From contig NZ_VWXK01000018.1 of assembly GCF_011752565.1 (NCBI RefSeq), positions 62,001 through 126,000 of the forward strand: DNA of 64,000 nt. The letters run 5' to 3'. The notes under the pieces were generated by a model that saw nothing but the letters and a program-made list of their open reading frames with translations, ran no database searches and had not been told where the DNA came from. This document shows, piece by piece, positions 26,108-35,208 of the stretch. Position 1 is the first letter of the stretch, and each line of letters starts with the position of its first letter. Source of the stretch: Pantoea sp. Ap-967 (GTDB lineage: Bacteria > Pseudomonadota > Gammaproteobacteria > Pseudomonadales > Pseudomonadaceae). The position numbers were made by a program, and so were the translations under genes.

Positions 26108-26980
26108 ATGCAATATCAGATTACCCACGCCGACCTCTCCCTGGTGCTGGCACTGGAGCGCGGCCGCTCATTGGCTAAGGCCGCCGAACTGCTCAAGGTC
26201 GACGTTTCGACCGTGTTCCGTTCGATCCGCCGGCTCGAATCGGCGCTTGGCACCGCGCTGTTCGTCAAGAGCCGCAAGGGCTACCTGCCAACCGACACCG
26301 CCCAGGCCCTGGCCGAGCAGGCCGAGCGCGCCGAACAAGCACTGGAAGCGGCGCGCATCGCCATGACCAGTGGCGAAACGGTGGTCAGCGGCACCGTGCG
26401 CCTGACCTGCACCGAGGCGGTGATGCACAGCCTGCTGCTGCCGGCGCTGGCGGCGTTCATGCCCAACTACCCGGCACTGTCGCTGGAGATGGGCACCTCC
26501 AATACCTTCGCCAACCTCAGCCGGCGCGATGCCGACATCGCCCTGCGCCTGACCAACACGCCACCGGAGCACCTGGTGGGCCGCTGCCTGGGCTCCACGT
26601 CCTATGTGATCTGCGGCCAGCCACAGTGGCGCGAGCGCCTGGATGCCGCGGCCGGCAGCGTGCCGTGGATCGCCCCGGACGATTCGATGCAGGACCACCC
26701 CACGGTGGTCTGGCGCAACCAGCAGTACCCCGGGCTGAGCCCACGCTACCATTGCAGCAGCATGTCGACCATCGCCCAGCTGGTGAGCACCGGGCTGGGG
26801 GTGGCGGCGTTGCCGGACTACATGGTCGATGCATTGCCCGGCGTGGATGCCCTGAGCGGGCCGCTGCCGGGGTGCGATACCCAGCTGTGGCTGCTGACCC
26901 GGCCCGATTGCCGGGCACTGCGCTCGGTGCAGACCTTGTTCGAGGAGCTTACGCCGCGGTTGCGGGATGCAATGCTCTGA
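26108..26980 (+). CDS. LysR family transcriptional regulator
   Basis: 290 residues, starting MQYQITHADLSLVLALERGR. The N-terminal winged HTH contains SLAKAAELLKVDVSTVFRSI; the HTH glutamine/proline box (TQPAxSR) of standard LysR proteins is replaced by DVSTVFR, so it belongs to a divergent subgroup. The effector domain follows from about residue 90. It is divergent from the puuA-puuD operon, hence the likely regulator of amine uptake and glutamylation. Confidence 0.88.
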   Translation: MQYQITHADLSLVLALERGRSLAKAAELLKVDVSTVFRSIRRLESALGTALFVKSRKGYLPTDTAQALAEQAERAEQALEAARIAMTSGETVVSGTVRLTCTEAVMHSLLLPALAAFMPNYPALSLEMGTSNTFANLSRRDADIALRLTNTPPEHLVGRCLGSTSYVICGQPQWRERLDAAAGSVPWIAPDDSMQDHPTVVWRNQQYPGLSPRYHCSSMSTIAQLVSTGLGVAALPDYMVDALPGVDALSGPLPGCDTQLWLLTRPDCRALRSVQTLFEELTPRLRDAML

Positions 26981-27016
26981 GGTTATCGTCGGGATCATGC
27001 AGCGGGGGTGTCTGTT

Positions 27017-27110
27017 CCGGCCCTTTCGCGGGCAAGCCCGCTCCCACGGGGTGAGCGGCGCCGGTGAGAAATACTTCGTACCTGTGGGAGCGGGCTTGCC
27101 CGCGAAGAGG
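27017..27110. repeat. REP palindrome pair (GCGGGCAAGCCCGC class)
   Basis: CCGGCCCTTTCGCGGGCAAG and, inverted, GAGCGGGCTTGCCCGCGAAG, separated by about 45 bp. It lies between the LysR gene and rpoZ. Confidence 0.8.
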
Positions 27111-27193
27111 CAGACACAAGGCTCGAAGGCGACCACCCGACAAAACAGCGCTTCCCTATTGGCTGGTGATTTTTTAAACTATCGAGTCCGCCT

Positions 27194-27207
27194 GCCCAAT
27201 ATTGGGC
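27194..27207. promoter_or_regulatory. Perfect 14-bp palindrome before rpoZ
   Basis: GCCCAATATTGGGC, a perfect palindrome 34 bp before the rpoZ start. It may be an operator or a short leader hairpin. Confidence 0.35.
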
Positions 27208-27241
27208 TGCACGCCTACCGCATTTGCTACTGAGGAAGACC

Positions 27242-27505
27242 ATGGCCCGCGTAACTGTTGAAGACTGCCTGGAACACGTGGATAACCGTTTTGAGCTGGT
27301 CATGCTCTCGACCAAGCGCGCCCGTCAGCTGGCTACCGGCGGCAAAGAGCCGCGCGTAGCGTGGGAAAACGACAAACCGACCGTGGTCGCCCTGCGCGAA
27401 ATCGCCGAAGGTATCGTCACCCCTGAGTTCATCGCCGCCGAAGAGATCGTCACCGAGGATCCGGTCTTCGCCGCGTTCGAGGACGAGTCCAACGAGGCTG
27501 TCTGA
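27242..27505 (+). CDS. rpoZ: RNA polymerase omega subunit
   Basis: 87 residues starting MARVTVEDCLEHVDNRFELV with the LSTKRARQL core and an acidic tail. It assists assembly of the core enzyme and, with the beta' subunit, forms a ppGpp site. spoT follows after 59 bases, the conserved arrangement. GAGGAA precedes the ATG. Confidence 0.97.
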   Translation: MARVTVEDCLEHVDNRFELVMLSTKRARQLATGGKEPRVAWENDKPTVVALREIAEGIVTPEFIAAEEIVTEDPVFAAFEDESNEAV

Positions 27506-27564
27506 TCGATGCCCTGTCGACGTCGCGCGGCACAAGGCCCTCTTCCTCGGCAAGAGGTGAAACC

Positions 27565-29673
27565 ATGCCGGGCATAGAAGCCTTAGCCGAACGGCTGTCG
27601 ACCTACCTGGGGCCCGAACAGGTCAACCTGGTTCGCCGCGCCTATTTCTACGCCGAACAGGCACACGATGGGCAGCGCCGCCGCAGCGGCGAGCCCTACG
27701 TGACCCACCCGCTGGCCGTGGCCAGCATCCTCGCCGACATGCACATGGACCATCAGAGCCTGATGGCGGCCATGCTGCACGACGTGATCGAAGACACCGG
27801 CATCGCCAAGGAAGCCCTCAGCCAGCAGTTTGGCGAAACGGTGGCCGAGCTGGTCGATGGGGTCAGCAAGCTGACCCAGATGAACTTCGAAACCAAGGCC
27901 GAGGCGCAGGCCGAAAACTTCCAGAAGATGGCCATGGCCATGGCCCGCGACATCCGCGTGATCCTGGTCAAGCTGGCCGACCGCCTGCACAACATGCGCA
28001 CCCTGGAAGTGCTGTCTGGCGAAAAACGCCGGCGCATCGCCAAGGAAACCCTGGAAATCTACGCCCCCATCGCCAACCGCCTGGGGATGCACACCGTGCG
28101 CGTGGAATTCGAGGACCTCGGCTTCAAGGCCATGCACCCCATGCGCTCGTCGCTGATTCACCGGGCGGTGAAAAGCGCACGTGGCAACCGCAAGGAAATC
28201 GTCGCCAAGATCGAGCACTCGCTGGCCAACTGCCTGGCCGCCGACGGCATCGAGGGCGAGGTCAGCGGCCGGCAGAAACACCTCTATGGCATCTACAAGA
28301 AGATGCGCGGCAAACGCCGTGCCTTCAACGAGATCATGGACGTGTACGCGTTTCGCATCATCGTCGACAAGGTCGACACCTGCTACCGCGTGCTGGGCGC
28401 CGTGCACAACCTGTACAAGCCACTGCCCGGGCGCTTCAAGGACTACATCGCGATCCCCAAGGCCAACGGCTACCAGTCGTTGCACACCACGCTGTTCGGC
28501 ATGCACGGCGTGCCCATCGAAATCCAGATCCGCACCCGCGAAATGGAAGAGATGGCCAACAACGGCATCGCCGCGCACTGGCTGTACAAGTCCAACGAGG
28601 ACGAGCAGCCCAAGGGCAGCCACGCCCGTGCACGGCAGTGGGTCAAGGGCATCCTTGAGCTTCAGCAGCGGGCCGGCAACTCGCTGGAATTCATCGAGAG
28701 CGTGAAAATCGACCTGTTCCCGGACGAGGTCTACGTGTTCACGCCCAAGGGCCGGATCATGGAGCTGCCCAAAGGCTCCACCGCCGTCGACTTCGCCTAC
28801 GCGGTGCACACCGACGTTGGCAACAGCTGCATTGCCTGCCGCATCAACCGCCGCCTGGCGCCGCTTTCCGAGCCGCTGCAAAGTGGCTCGACCGTGGAAA
28901 TCGTCAGCGCGCCAGGCGCCCGGCCGAACCCGGCCTGGCTCAATTTCGTGGTGACCGGCAAGGCCCGCACACACATCCGCCACGCACTCAAGCAGCAGCG
29001 CCGCTCCGAGTCGATCAGCCTCGGCGAGCGCCTGCTGAACAAGGTGCTCACCGGGTTCGACAGCAGCCTGGAGAAAATCCCCCAGGAGCGTATCCAGGGC
29101 ATTCTGGCCGAATACCGCCTGGAGCTGATCGAGGACTTGCTCGAAGACATCGGCCTGGGCAACCGCATGGCCTACGTGGTCGCCCGCCGCTTGCTGTCTG
29201 CCGAAGGCGAACAGCTGCCGGCGCCGGAAGGCCCGCTGGCGATCCGTGGCACCGAAGGCCTGGTGCTGAGCTACGCCAAATGCTGCACGCCGATTCCAGG
29301 TGACCCGATCGTCGGCCACCTGTCGGCCGGCAAGGGCATGGTCGTGCACCTGGAAAACTGCCGCAACATCAGTGAAATCCGGCATAACCCGGAGAAGTGC
29401 GTACAGCTCTCCTGGGCCAAGGACATCGCCGGCGAGTTCAATGTAGAGTTGCGCGTGGAACTGGAACACCAGCGTGGCCTGATCGCCCTGCTGGCCAGCA
29501 GCGTCAACGCTGCCGACGGCAACATCGAGAAGATCAGCATGGACGAACGCGACGGCCGTATCAGCGTGGTCCAACTGGTGGTCAGCGTGCACGACCGCGT
29601 GCACCTGGCGCGTGTGATCAAGAAGCTGCGTACCCTGACCGGTGTGGTTCGCATCACCCGCATGCGTACGTAG
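27565..29673 (+). CDS. spoT: Bifunctional (p)ppGpp synthase/hydrolase
   Basis: 702 residues. The HD hydrolase domain (about 45-145) has HDVIEDT and its hydrolytic residues; the synthetase domain (about 230-340) has GRQKHLYGIYKKM and EIQIRTREM; the TGS domain has VFTPKGRIMELPKGSTAVDF; the ACT domain is at the C-terminus (ELRVELEHQRGLIALLASSV). SpoT both breaks down and makes the alarmone under carbon, fatty acid or phosphate stress. It follows rpoZ and precedes ridA by 23 bases. Confidence 0.97.
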   Translation: MPGIEALAERLSTYLGPEQVNLVRRAYFYAEQAHDGQRRRSGEPYVTHPLAVASILADMHMDHQSLMAAMLHDVIEDTGIAKEALSQQFGETVAELVDGVSKLTQMNFETKAEAQAENFQKMAMAMARDIRVILVKLADRLHNMRTLEVLSGEKRRRIAKETLEIYAPIANRLGMHTVRVEFEDLGFKAMHPMRSSLIHRAVKSARGNRKEIVAKIEHSLANCLAADGIEGEVSGRQKHLYGIYKKMRGKRRAFNEIMDVYAFRIIVDKVDTCYRVLGAVHNLYKPLPGRFKDYIAIPKANGYQSLHTTLFGMHGVPIEIQIRTREMEEMANNGIAAHWLYKSNEDEQPKGSHARARQWVKGILELQQRAGNSLEFIESVKIDLFPDEVYVFTPKGRIMELPKGSTAVDFAYAVHTDVGNSCIACRINRRLAPLSEPLQSGSTVEIVSAPGARPNPAWLNFVVTGKARTHIRHALKQQRRSESISLGERLLNKVLTGFDSSLEKIPQERIQGILAEYRLELIEDLLEDIGLGNRMAYVVARRLLSAEGEQLPAPEGPLAIRGTEGLVLSYAKCCTPIPGDPIVGHLSAGKGMVVHLENCRNISEIRHNPEKCVQLSWAKDIAGEFNVELRVELEHQRGLIALLASSVNAADGNIEKISMDERDGRISVVQLVVSVHDRVHLARVIKKLRTLTGVVRITRMRT

Positions 29674-29696
29674 TCCGCCAACCGCAAGGAGTCATC

Positions 29697-30077
29697 ATGA
29701 GCAAGACCGTCATCAACAGCGACAAGGCCCCTGCCGCTATCGGCACCTACTCTCAGGCGATCAAGGCCGGTAACACCGTGTACATGTCGGGCCAGATTCC
29801 ACTGGACCCAAAGACCATGGAACTGGTCGAAGGCTTCGAGGCCCAGACCGTGCAGGTGTTCGAAAACCTCAAGGCCGTGGCTGAAGCCGCTGGCGGTTCG
29901 TTCAAGGACATCGTCAAGCTGAACATCTTCCTCACCGACCTGAGCCACTTCGCCAAGGTCAACGAAGTGATGGGCCGCTACTTCGAACAGCCTTACCCAG
30001 CCCGCGCCGCCATCGGCGTTGCTGCGCTGCCAAAAGGCGCCCAGGTCGAAATGGACGCCATCCTGGTCATCGAGTGA
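29697..30077 (+). CDS. ridA: RidA family 2-iminobutanoate deaminase
   Basis: 126 residues, full length. The signature IGTYSQAIKAGNTVYMSGQI and the C-terminal ARAAIGVAALPKGAQVEMD (the catalytic Arg lies in PARAAI) are intact. RidA hydrolyses reactive enamine/imine products of PLP enzymes. The AAGGAG site and the 23-bp gap to spoT support co-transcription. Confidence 0.96.
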   Translation: MSKTVINSDKAPAAIGTYSQAIKAGNTVYMSGQIPLDPKTMELVEGFEAQTVQVFENLKAVAEAAGGSFKDIVKLNIFLTDLSHFAKVNEVMGRYFEQPYPARAAIGVAALPKGAQVEMDAILVIE

Positions 30078-30084
30078 TGCCCTT

Positions 30085-30109
30085 GGTGACGGGCGCCCTG
30101 CCCGTCACC
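30085..30109 (+). terminator. GC-rich hairpin after ridA
   Basis: GGTGACGGGC-GCCCT-GCCCGTCACC, a perfect 10-bp stem seven bases after the ridA stop. There is no real U-tract, so it may stabilise the mRNA end or weakly terminate. Confidence 0.5.
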
Positions 30110-30131
30110 CTCCTCTGCAAGGTTTACCCGT

Positions 30132-30857
30132 ATGCGTCAAGCACTGCCCCTCGCGCTGGCAGCCCTGCTTCTGAGCGGCTGCGCCAGCCACAAACCCGAA
30201 GATTTCAACGGCACCTGGATCAACCAGGACGCCATCAAGGCCGCGGTCAAAGGCGACAGCCTGCGCCAGGCCCTGAACGATCATGGCCCGGTTTTCGAGT
30301 GGAAGCTCGATGTGGGCAGCCAGCAGGCCAGCTACAGCAATGGCTTCGAAGCGGCCGACGGCCAGCTCAGCGCCAACGACAAGCAATGGCAGGCCAGCTT
30401 CCCAGGCGGCCAGACTGAACAACTGGCGCTCGATGGCGACGAGCTTGAAGCCACCGACCAGCAAGGTGCCAAGCAGACCTTCGTGCGCGCCAAGCAGCCG
30501 GGCAATACGCCACTGGGCGGCAGCTTCGAGAAAGCGCTGTACCAGGCCTACCTGGGCGGCGACTGGAAGATCCTCGAAGGCCAGGGCAAAGGCGGCGTGG
30601 TGCGCTTTGCCGACAACGGCGGCATCACCGGCCTGCCCGGCCCGGACCGCTACGCCCTGTGCCTGGCCGGCGACTGCGCCAGCATGGGCGGCAGTAACGA
30701 CAGCCTGTGGCTGGAGCGCAACCAGCGCGGCGCGCCGTTCATCTTCAAGCGCGATGGCGACAAGCTGACCATCTTCCAGGCCGTGAATACCGCCCAGCCG
30801 GACGAGATTCCGCAACTGGTTGCCGGTGCCCAGCAGTGGGTGCTGGAGAAGGACTGA
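30132..30857 (+). CDS. Predicted lipoprotein of unknown function
   Basis: 241 residues. A short signal peptide ends LLLSGC, then ASHKPEDFNGTWINQDAI, so it is a lipoprotein (Ala at +2). No known catalytic motif is visible; the repeated G-x-W pattern (FNGTWINQD near the N-terminus and GGDWKILEGQGKGGVVRF in the middle) suggests two beta-rich lipocalin-like halves. It stands between ridA and a REP pair. Function not recognised. Confidence 0.72.
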   Translation: MRQALPLALAALLLSGCASHKPEDFNGTWINQDAIKAAVKGDSLRQALNDHGPVFEWKLDVGSQQASYSNGFEAADGQLSANDKQWQASFPGGQTEQLALDGDELEATDQQGAKQTFVRAKQPGNTPLGGSFEKALYQAYLGGDWKILEGQGKGGVVRFADNGGITGLPGPDRYALCLAGDCASMGGSNDSLWLERNQRGAPFIFKRDGDKLTIFQAVNTAQPDEIPQLVAGAQQWVLEKD

Positions 30858-30897
30858 AGAAGTCCCCGTTTTCACCCGTTGACGGTGGACCTGGCCT

Positions 30898-31013
30898 GGT
30901 AGGAGCGAGCACAGCTCGCGATGGGCTGCAAAGCAGCCCCGGCATCATGTGCCGCGAAGCTGAGGCCATGGGGCCGCTACGCGCCCCATCGCGAGCTACG
31001 CTCGCTCCTACCA
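30898..31013. repeat. REP palindrome pair (CGAGC-GCTCG class)
   Basis: TGGTAGGAGCGAGCACAGCTCG and its mirror CGAGCTACGCTCGCTCCTACCA, with internal GGGCTGC...GCAGCCC. The right arm touches the end of the SDR gene. Confidence 0.8.
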
Positions 31014-31015
31014 GG

Positions 31016-31873
31016 TCAGCGCGCTCCCTTCAGGATGGCCGCATAGCCTTCCTTATAGCTCGGATACACCGGCGCCCAGCCAAGCGCCTTGGCCCGGGCA
31101 TTGCTGCAGCGCTTGCTGCCGGTGCGGCGCACGCGCTGTTCATCGGACCACTCGGTGACCCCCATGTACGCCCGCAGCCAGGCCACCACATCCGCCAATG
31201 GCGCCGGGTCGTCGTCGACACCGATGTAGCAGTCCTCCAGCGCCACACCCTCGGCATCGGCTTGCAGCAGGAACGCGATCAGGCTGGCGGCATCTTCGGC
31301 GTGGATACGGTTGCCGTACAGCGGTGGCGCCTCGGCAACCCGATAGCCCTGGCGCACCTGGCCCAGCAGCCACTCGCGGCCAGGCCCGTAGATACCGGTC
31401 AGGCGGATCACACTCGCCGGCAGGCCACTGGCCAGGGCCAGGCCTTCGGCTTCGAGCATTACCCGGCCGGAATAGCCCTCCGGCGCAGTGGCAGCGGTTT
31501 CATCGATCCACTCCCCATCCTTTTGCGCGAACACGCTGCTGCTGGAAACGAACAGCAGGCGGCGCGGGCGTTGGCCACGCTCGGCCAACCACCCCAGCAC
31601 ATGGCGCAAACCGTCTACATAGGCAGCCTGATAACCGGCTTCATCGTGCTGGCTGGCGGCAACGCAGTACACCAAATAGTCCGGTGAGCGCTGCGGCCAC
31701 GCCTGTGGCATGGTCGGGTCGGCCAGGTCGGCCGCGATGGGCGCGACACCCTCGGGCAACGCGGTCACCGTGCGACGCAGGCCACTAATTTGCCACCCTT
31801 TAGCCATCAATTGCTGGGCCAAACGGCCGCCTACATCACCACACCCTACGATCATTGCGGAAAGGTCTGACAT
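31016..31873 (-). CDS. NAD-dependent epimerase/SDR family protein (YeeZ-like)
   Basis: 285 residues. The Rossmann motif VGCGDVGGRLAQQL is at the N-terminus. It is an atypical extended SDR: the usual YxxxK is replaced by FVSSSSVFAQKDG ... and the GYSGRVMLEAE region, so catalytic competence is unclear. ATG 31873 is chosen over an adjacent GTG. It is divergent from exbB; no shared pathway is evident. Confidence 0.82.
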   Translation of the reverse strand: MSDLSAMIVGCGDVGGRLAQQLMAKGWQISGLRRTVTALPEGVAPIAADLADPTMPQAWPQRSPDYLVYCVAASQHDEAGYQAAYVDGLRHVLGWLAERGQRPRRLLFVSSSSVFAQKDGEWIDETAATAPEGYSGRVMLEAEGLALASGLPASVIRLTGIYGPGREWLLGQVRQGYRVAEAPPLYGNRIHAEDAASLIAFLLQADAEGVALEDCYIGVDDDPAPLADVVAWLRAYMGVTEWSDEQRVRRTGSKRCSNARAKALGWAPVYPSYKEGYAAILKGAR

Positions 31874-31961
31874 CACAAAACTCCCTAGACCAAAGGATCA
31901 GCCTAGCCGGACTACGCGATAGGCGGCTACACCTGAGCCGAAAAAAGCAACAAGATTACTT

Positions 31962-31990
31962 TTGTTAACAAGAATTACTTGCAATAATGG
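31962..31990 (+). promoter_or_regulatory. exbBD-tonB promoter with possible Fur box
   Basis: TTGTTA (31962-31967) and TAATGG (31985-31990) are 17 bp apart. The 19 bp at 31964-31982 match the Fur consensus at 11 of 19 positions by eye (GTTAACAAG... ATTACTTGC). Iron control is expected for this operon, but the site is weak. Confidence 0.45.
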
Positions 31991-32064
31991 CACCCCTATC
32001 TGTTCTCGGCCGCTCTCGAGGCCTTGGAGAACGCTCACTTTTTTCTTCATCAGGTCCGGCCAGC

Positions 32065-33024
32065 ATGACACGTACTCAACCTTCCGCTTCGCCAAACCCG
32101 TCGCGCGCCTGGCGCGCCATCGCCGCGCTGATGTTCAGCCTGGTGCTGGCCCCAGTGGCCATGGCCGATGAGCCTAATGCCAATGCCGCCGCCACCCCGG
32201 CTGCCGCAACGGCCCCGGCCACCCCGGCGCCAGCTGCCGAAGGCCAGGCCGCTACCCCGGTGGATGCACCTGCCGCTGCCGACCCGGCCGTTCAGGAACT
32301 GGTTGAAGACACCTCGCTGGGCATGGCCCACGACCTGTCCCCATGGGGCATGTACAAGAATGCCGACATCGTCGTGAAAATCGTGATGATCGGCCTGGCC
32401 ATCGCCTCGATCATCACCTGGACCATCTGGATCGCCAAGGGCTTCGAGCTGCTGGGCGCCAAGCGTCGCCTGCGTGGCGAAATCGCCGCACTGAAGAAGT
32501 CGGTGAGCCTCAAGGAAGCCAGCGAAGTCTCCAACAAGGAAGGCACCCTGGCCCACACCCTGGTCCATGATGCCCTCGAAGAGATGCGCCTGTCGGCCAA
32601 TGCCCGCGAGAAAGAAGGCATCAAGGAGCGCGTGAGCTTCCGCCTGGAGCGCCTGGTAGCCGCCAGCGGCCGCACCATGAGCAACGGCACCGGCGTGCTG
32701 GCCACCATCGGTTCCACCGCACCGTTCGTCGGCCTGTTCGGCACCGTGTGGGGCATCATGAACAGCTTCATCGGCATCGCCAAGACCCAGACCACCAACC
32801 TGGCCGTGGTTGCCCCAGGCATCGCCGAAGCCCTGCTGGCCACCGCCCTGGGCCTGGTCGCAGCGATTCCGGCCGTGGTCATCTACAACGTCTTCGCCCG
32901 CTCCATCGCAGGCTACAAGGCACAGGTGTCCGACGCCTCCGCCCAGGTACTGCTGCTGGTCAGCCGTGACCTGGACCACCAAGGCGGCGAGCGCGCTGCC
33001 CCGCACATGGTGAAAGTGGGGTAA
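32065..33024 (+). CDS. exbB: TonB-system biopolymer transport protein ExbB
   Basis: 319 residues. A cleavable signal or first helix (RAWRAIAALMFSLVLAPVAMA) precedes an Ala/Pro-rich periplasmic segment of about 50 residues, then the three-helix MotA/TolQ core: KIVMIGLAIASIITWTIWIA, TIGSTAPFVGLFGTVWGIMNSF and the final AEALLATALGLVAAIPAVVIY. ExbB and ExbD form the proton-driven motor for TonB. The N-terminal extension is typical of Pseudomonas ExbB. exbD starts three bases after the stop. Confidence 0.96.
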   Translation: MTRTQPSASPNPSRAWRAIAALMFSLVLAPVAMADEPNANAAATPAAATAPATPAPAAEGQAATPVDAPAAADPAVQELVEDTSLGMAHDLSPWGMYKNADIVVKIVMIGLAIASIITWTIWIAKGFELLGAKRRLRGEIAALKKSVSLKEASEVSNKEGTLAHTLVHDALEEMRLSANAREKEGIKERVSFRLERLVAASGRTMSNGTGVLATIGSTAPFVGLFGTVWGIMNSFIGIAKTQTTNLAVVAPGIAEALLATALGLVAAIPAVVIYNVFARSIAGYKAQVSDASAQVLLLVSRDLDHQGGERAAPHMVKVG

Positions 33025-33027
33025 GCC

Positions 33028-33456
33028 ATGGGCCTGCATCTCAACGAAGGTGGCGATGACCTCGCCGAGAACCACGAAATCAACGTTACGCCGTTCATCG
33101 ACGTAATGCTGGTGCTGCTGATCATCTTCATGGTCGCAGCCCCCCTGGCCACGGTCGACATCAAGGTCGACCTGCCGGCCTCGACCGCCAAGCCGGCGCC
33201 GAGGCCCGAGAAACCGGTGTTCGTCAGCGTCAAGGCCGACCAGAAGCTGTACGTCGGCGACGATCAGGTAGCCGCACCCGACCAGCTTGGCCCGATGCTC
33301 GACGCCAAGACCAAGGGTGACAAGGAAACCACCATCTTCTTCCAGGCCGACAAGGGCGTGGATTACGGTGACCTGATGGAAGTGATGAACACCATGCGCG
33401 CGGCCGGCTACCTCAAGGTCGGTCTGGTAGGTCTCGAGACGGCAGCCAAGAAATGA
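33028..33456 (+). CDS. exbD: Biopolymer transport protein ExbD
   Basis: 142 residues. A cytoplasmic start, ENHEINVTPFIDVMLVLLII, places the essential Asp in the single transmembrane helix; the C-terminal periplasmic domain follows. The stop overlaps the tonB start (ATGA), so the three proteins are made from one mRNA. Confidence 0.97.
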   Translation: MGLHLNEGGDDLAENHEINVTPFIDVMLVLLIIFMVAAPLATVDIKVDLPASTAKPAPRPEKPVFVSVKADQKLYVGDDQVAAPDQLGPMLDAKTKGDKETTIFFQADKGVDYGDLMEVMNTMRAAGYLKVGLVGLETAAKK

Positions 33457-34184
33457 CGAAAACGCGCTCAAACATGGCGCGCTACAGTGGCAGCCTGGCG
33501 ATCGTGCTGGGCGTGCACGTGGTCGCCGTGCTGCTGACGCTCAACTGGTCGGTGCCCCAGGCCATCGAGCTGCCCCCGGCAGCCATGATGGTCGAGCTGG
33601 CACCGCTGCCGGAGCCCGCGCCACCGCCTCCACCGAAGGCCGCCCCACAGCCGCCGGCCGTGGTCGAAGAACCGCCGCTGCCAAAGCTGGCCGAGGCGCC
33701 GAAACCGAAAATCGCCATCGCCAAGCCAAAGCCCAAGCCCAAACCTCAGCCGCCCAAGCCTGAGAAGAAGCCTGAGCCGCCGAAGGACGAGCCACCGGCC
33801 AAGGAACAGGTCGTCGACACGCCACCGAGCAACACGCCACCACAGAAGTCAGCGGCACCGACGCCAAGCATCGCGTCCAACAGCCAGGCGCTGCCAACCT
33901 GGCAGAGCGACCTGCTGCGCCACCTGGCCAAGTACAAGCGTTACCCGGAAGACGCGCGCCGTCGCGGCCTGCAAGGCATCAACCGCCTGCGTTTCGTGGT
34001 CGACGCCGAAGGCAAGGTGGTGTCGTACGCCATGGCGGGCGGCTCTGGTAGCGCGGCCCTGGACCGTGCCACCCTGGAGATGATCCGCCGGGCCGGCACC
34101 GTACCGAAACCGCCTGCCGAGTTGTTGACCAATGGCACGATCGAAGTGGTAGCGCCGTTCGTCTACTCCCTGGACCGTCGCTGA
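33453..34184 (+). CDS. tonB: TonB energy transducer
   Basis: 243 residues. One N-terminal transmembrane helix (SLAIVLGVHVVAVLLTL), a Pro/Lys/Glu-rich spacer of about 100 residues (PKPKPKPKPQPPKPEKKPEP) and a C-terminal domain with RYPEDARRRGLQGINRLRFV. It couples the proton-motive force to outer-membrane siderophore and vitamin receptors. The overlap with exbD and the shared promoter are as expected. Confidence 0.97.
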   Translation: MTKTRSNMARYSGSLAIVLGVHVVAVLLTLNWSVPQAIELPPAAMMVELAPLPEPAPPPPPKAAPQPPAVVEEPPLPKLAEAPKPKIAIAKPKPKPKPQPPKPEKKPEPPKDEPPAKEQVVDTPPSNTPPQKSAAPTPSIASNSQALPTWQSDLLRHLAKYKRYPEDARRRGLQGINRLRFVVDAEGKVVSYAMAGGSGSAALDRATLEMIRRAGTVPKPPAELLTNGTIEVVAPFVYSLDRR

Positions 34185-34278
34185 GACTTTTGTTTCTGTC
34201 ACAAATCGGCAAGTCTGATAACGTGCGTCTATCGATTGCAGCCGCTATGCTGGGCCCGCAACTTCATGGACGCACGTT

Positions 34279-35205
34279 ATGACCCTCACCGAACTACGCT
34301 ACATCGTCACACTCGCCCAGGAGCAGCACTTCGGCCATGCGGCCGAGCGCTGCCACGTCAGCCAGCCGACCCTGTCGGTCGGTGTGAAGAAGCTTGAGGA
34401 CGAGCTTGGCGTACTGATTTTCGAGCGCAGCAAAAGCGCGGTGCGCCTGACCCCGGTCGGCGAGAGCATCGTCGCCCAGGCGCAAAAGGTGCTGGAGCAA
34501 GCCCAGGGTATCCGCGAACTGGCCCAGGCTGGCAAGAACCAGCTCACCGCTCCGCTCAAGGTCGGTGCCATCTATACCGTCGGCCCCTACCTGTTCCCAC
34601 ACCTGATTCCCCAGCTGCACCGGGTTGCCCCGCAGATGCCGCTGTATATCGAAGAAAACTTCACCCACGTGCTGCGCGAAAAACTGCGCAACGGCGAACT
34701 GGACGCGGTGATCATCGCCCTGCCGTTCAACGAGGCCGACGTGCTGACCCTGCCGCTGTACGACGAGCCCTTCTGCGCGCTGATGCCCGCCGACCACCCG
34801 TGGACGGCGAAGAAAACCATCGACACCGCCATGCTCAACGACAAGAGCCTGCTGCTGCTGGGCGAGGGCCACTGCTTCCGCGACCAGGTGCTGGAAGCCT
34901 GCCCAACGCTGAACAAGGGTGGCGAAGGCTCCAAGCACACCACGGTCGAGTCCAGCTCGCTGGAAACCATCCGCCACATGGTCGCATCGGGCCTTGGCGT
35001 GTCGATCCTGCCGCTGTCGGCGGTACACAGCCACCATTACGCACCGGGGGTCATCGAAGTGCGTCCGCTTACTCCTCCGGCGCCGTTTCGCACCGTTGCC
35101 ATCGCCTGGCGTGCCAGCTTCCCGCGGCCAAAGGCAATCGAGATCCTTGCCGACTCGATTCGCCTCTGCTCGGTAGCCAAGCCGCCCGTGGAACAACCGG
35201 CCTGA
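34279..35205 (+). CDS. oxyR: Hydrogen peroxide sensor regulator OxyR
   Basis: 308 residues. The LysR HTH is typical (HFGHAAERCHVSQPTLSVGV). The redox pair is conserved at the same numbers as in E. coli: Cys199 in LGEGHCFRDQ and Cys208 in LEACPT. Disulfide formation by peroxide activates katA/katB, ahp and trx genes. recG starts three bases after the stop, a conserved oxyR-recG arrangement. Confidence 0.97.
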   Translation: MTLTELRYIVTLAQEQHFGHAAERCHVSQPTLSVGVKKLEDELGVLIFERSKSAVRLTPVGESIVAQAQKVLEQAQGIRELAQAGKNQLTAPLKVGAIYTVGPYLFPHLIPQLHRVAPQMPLYIEENFTHVLREKLRNGELDAVIIALPFNEADVLTLPLYDEPFCALMPADHPWTAKKTIDTAMLNDKSLLLLGEGHCFRDQVLEACPTLNKGGEGSKHTTVESSSLETIRHMVASGLGVSILPLSAVHSHHYAPGVIEVRPLTPPAPFRTVAIAWRASFPRPKAIEILADSIRLCSVAKPPVEQPA

Positions 35206-35208
35206 TCC

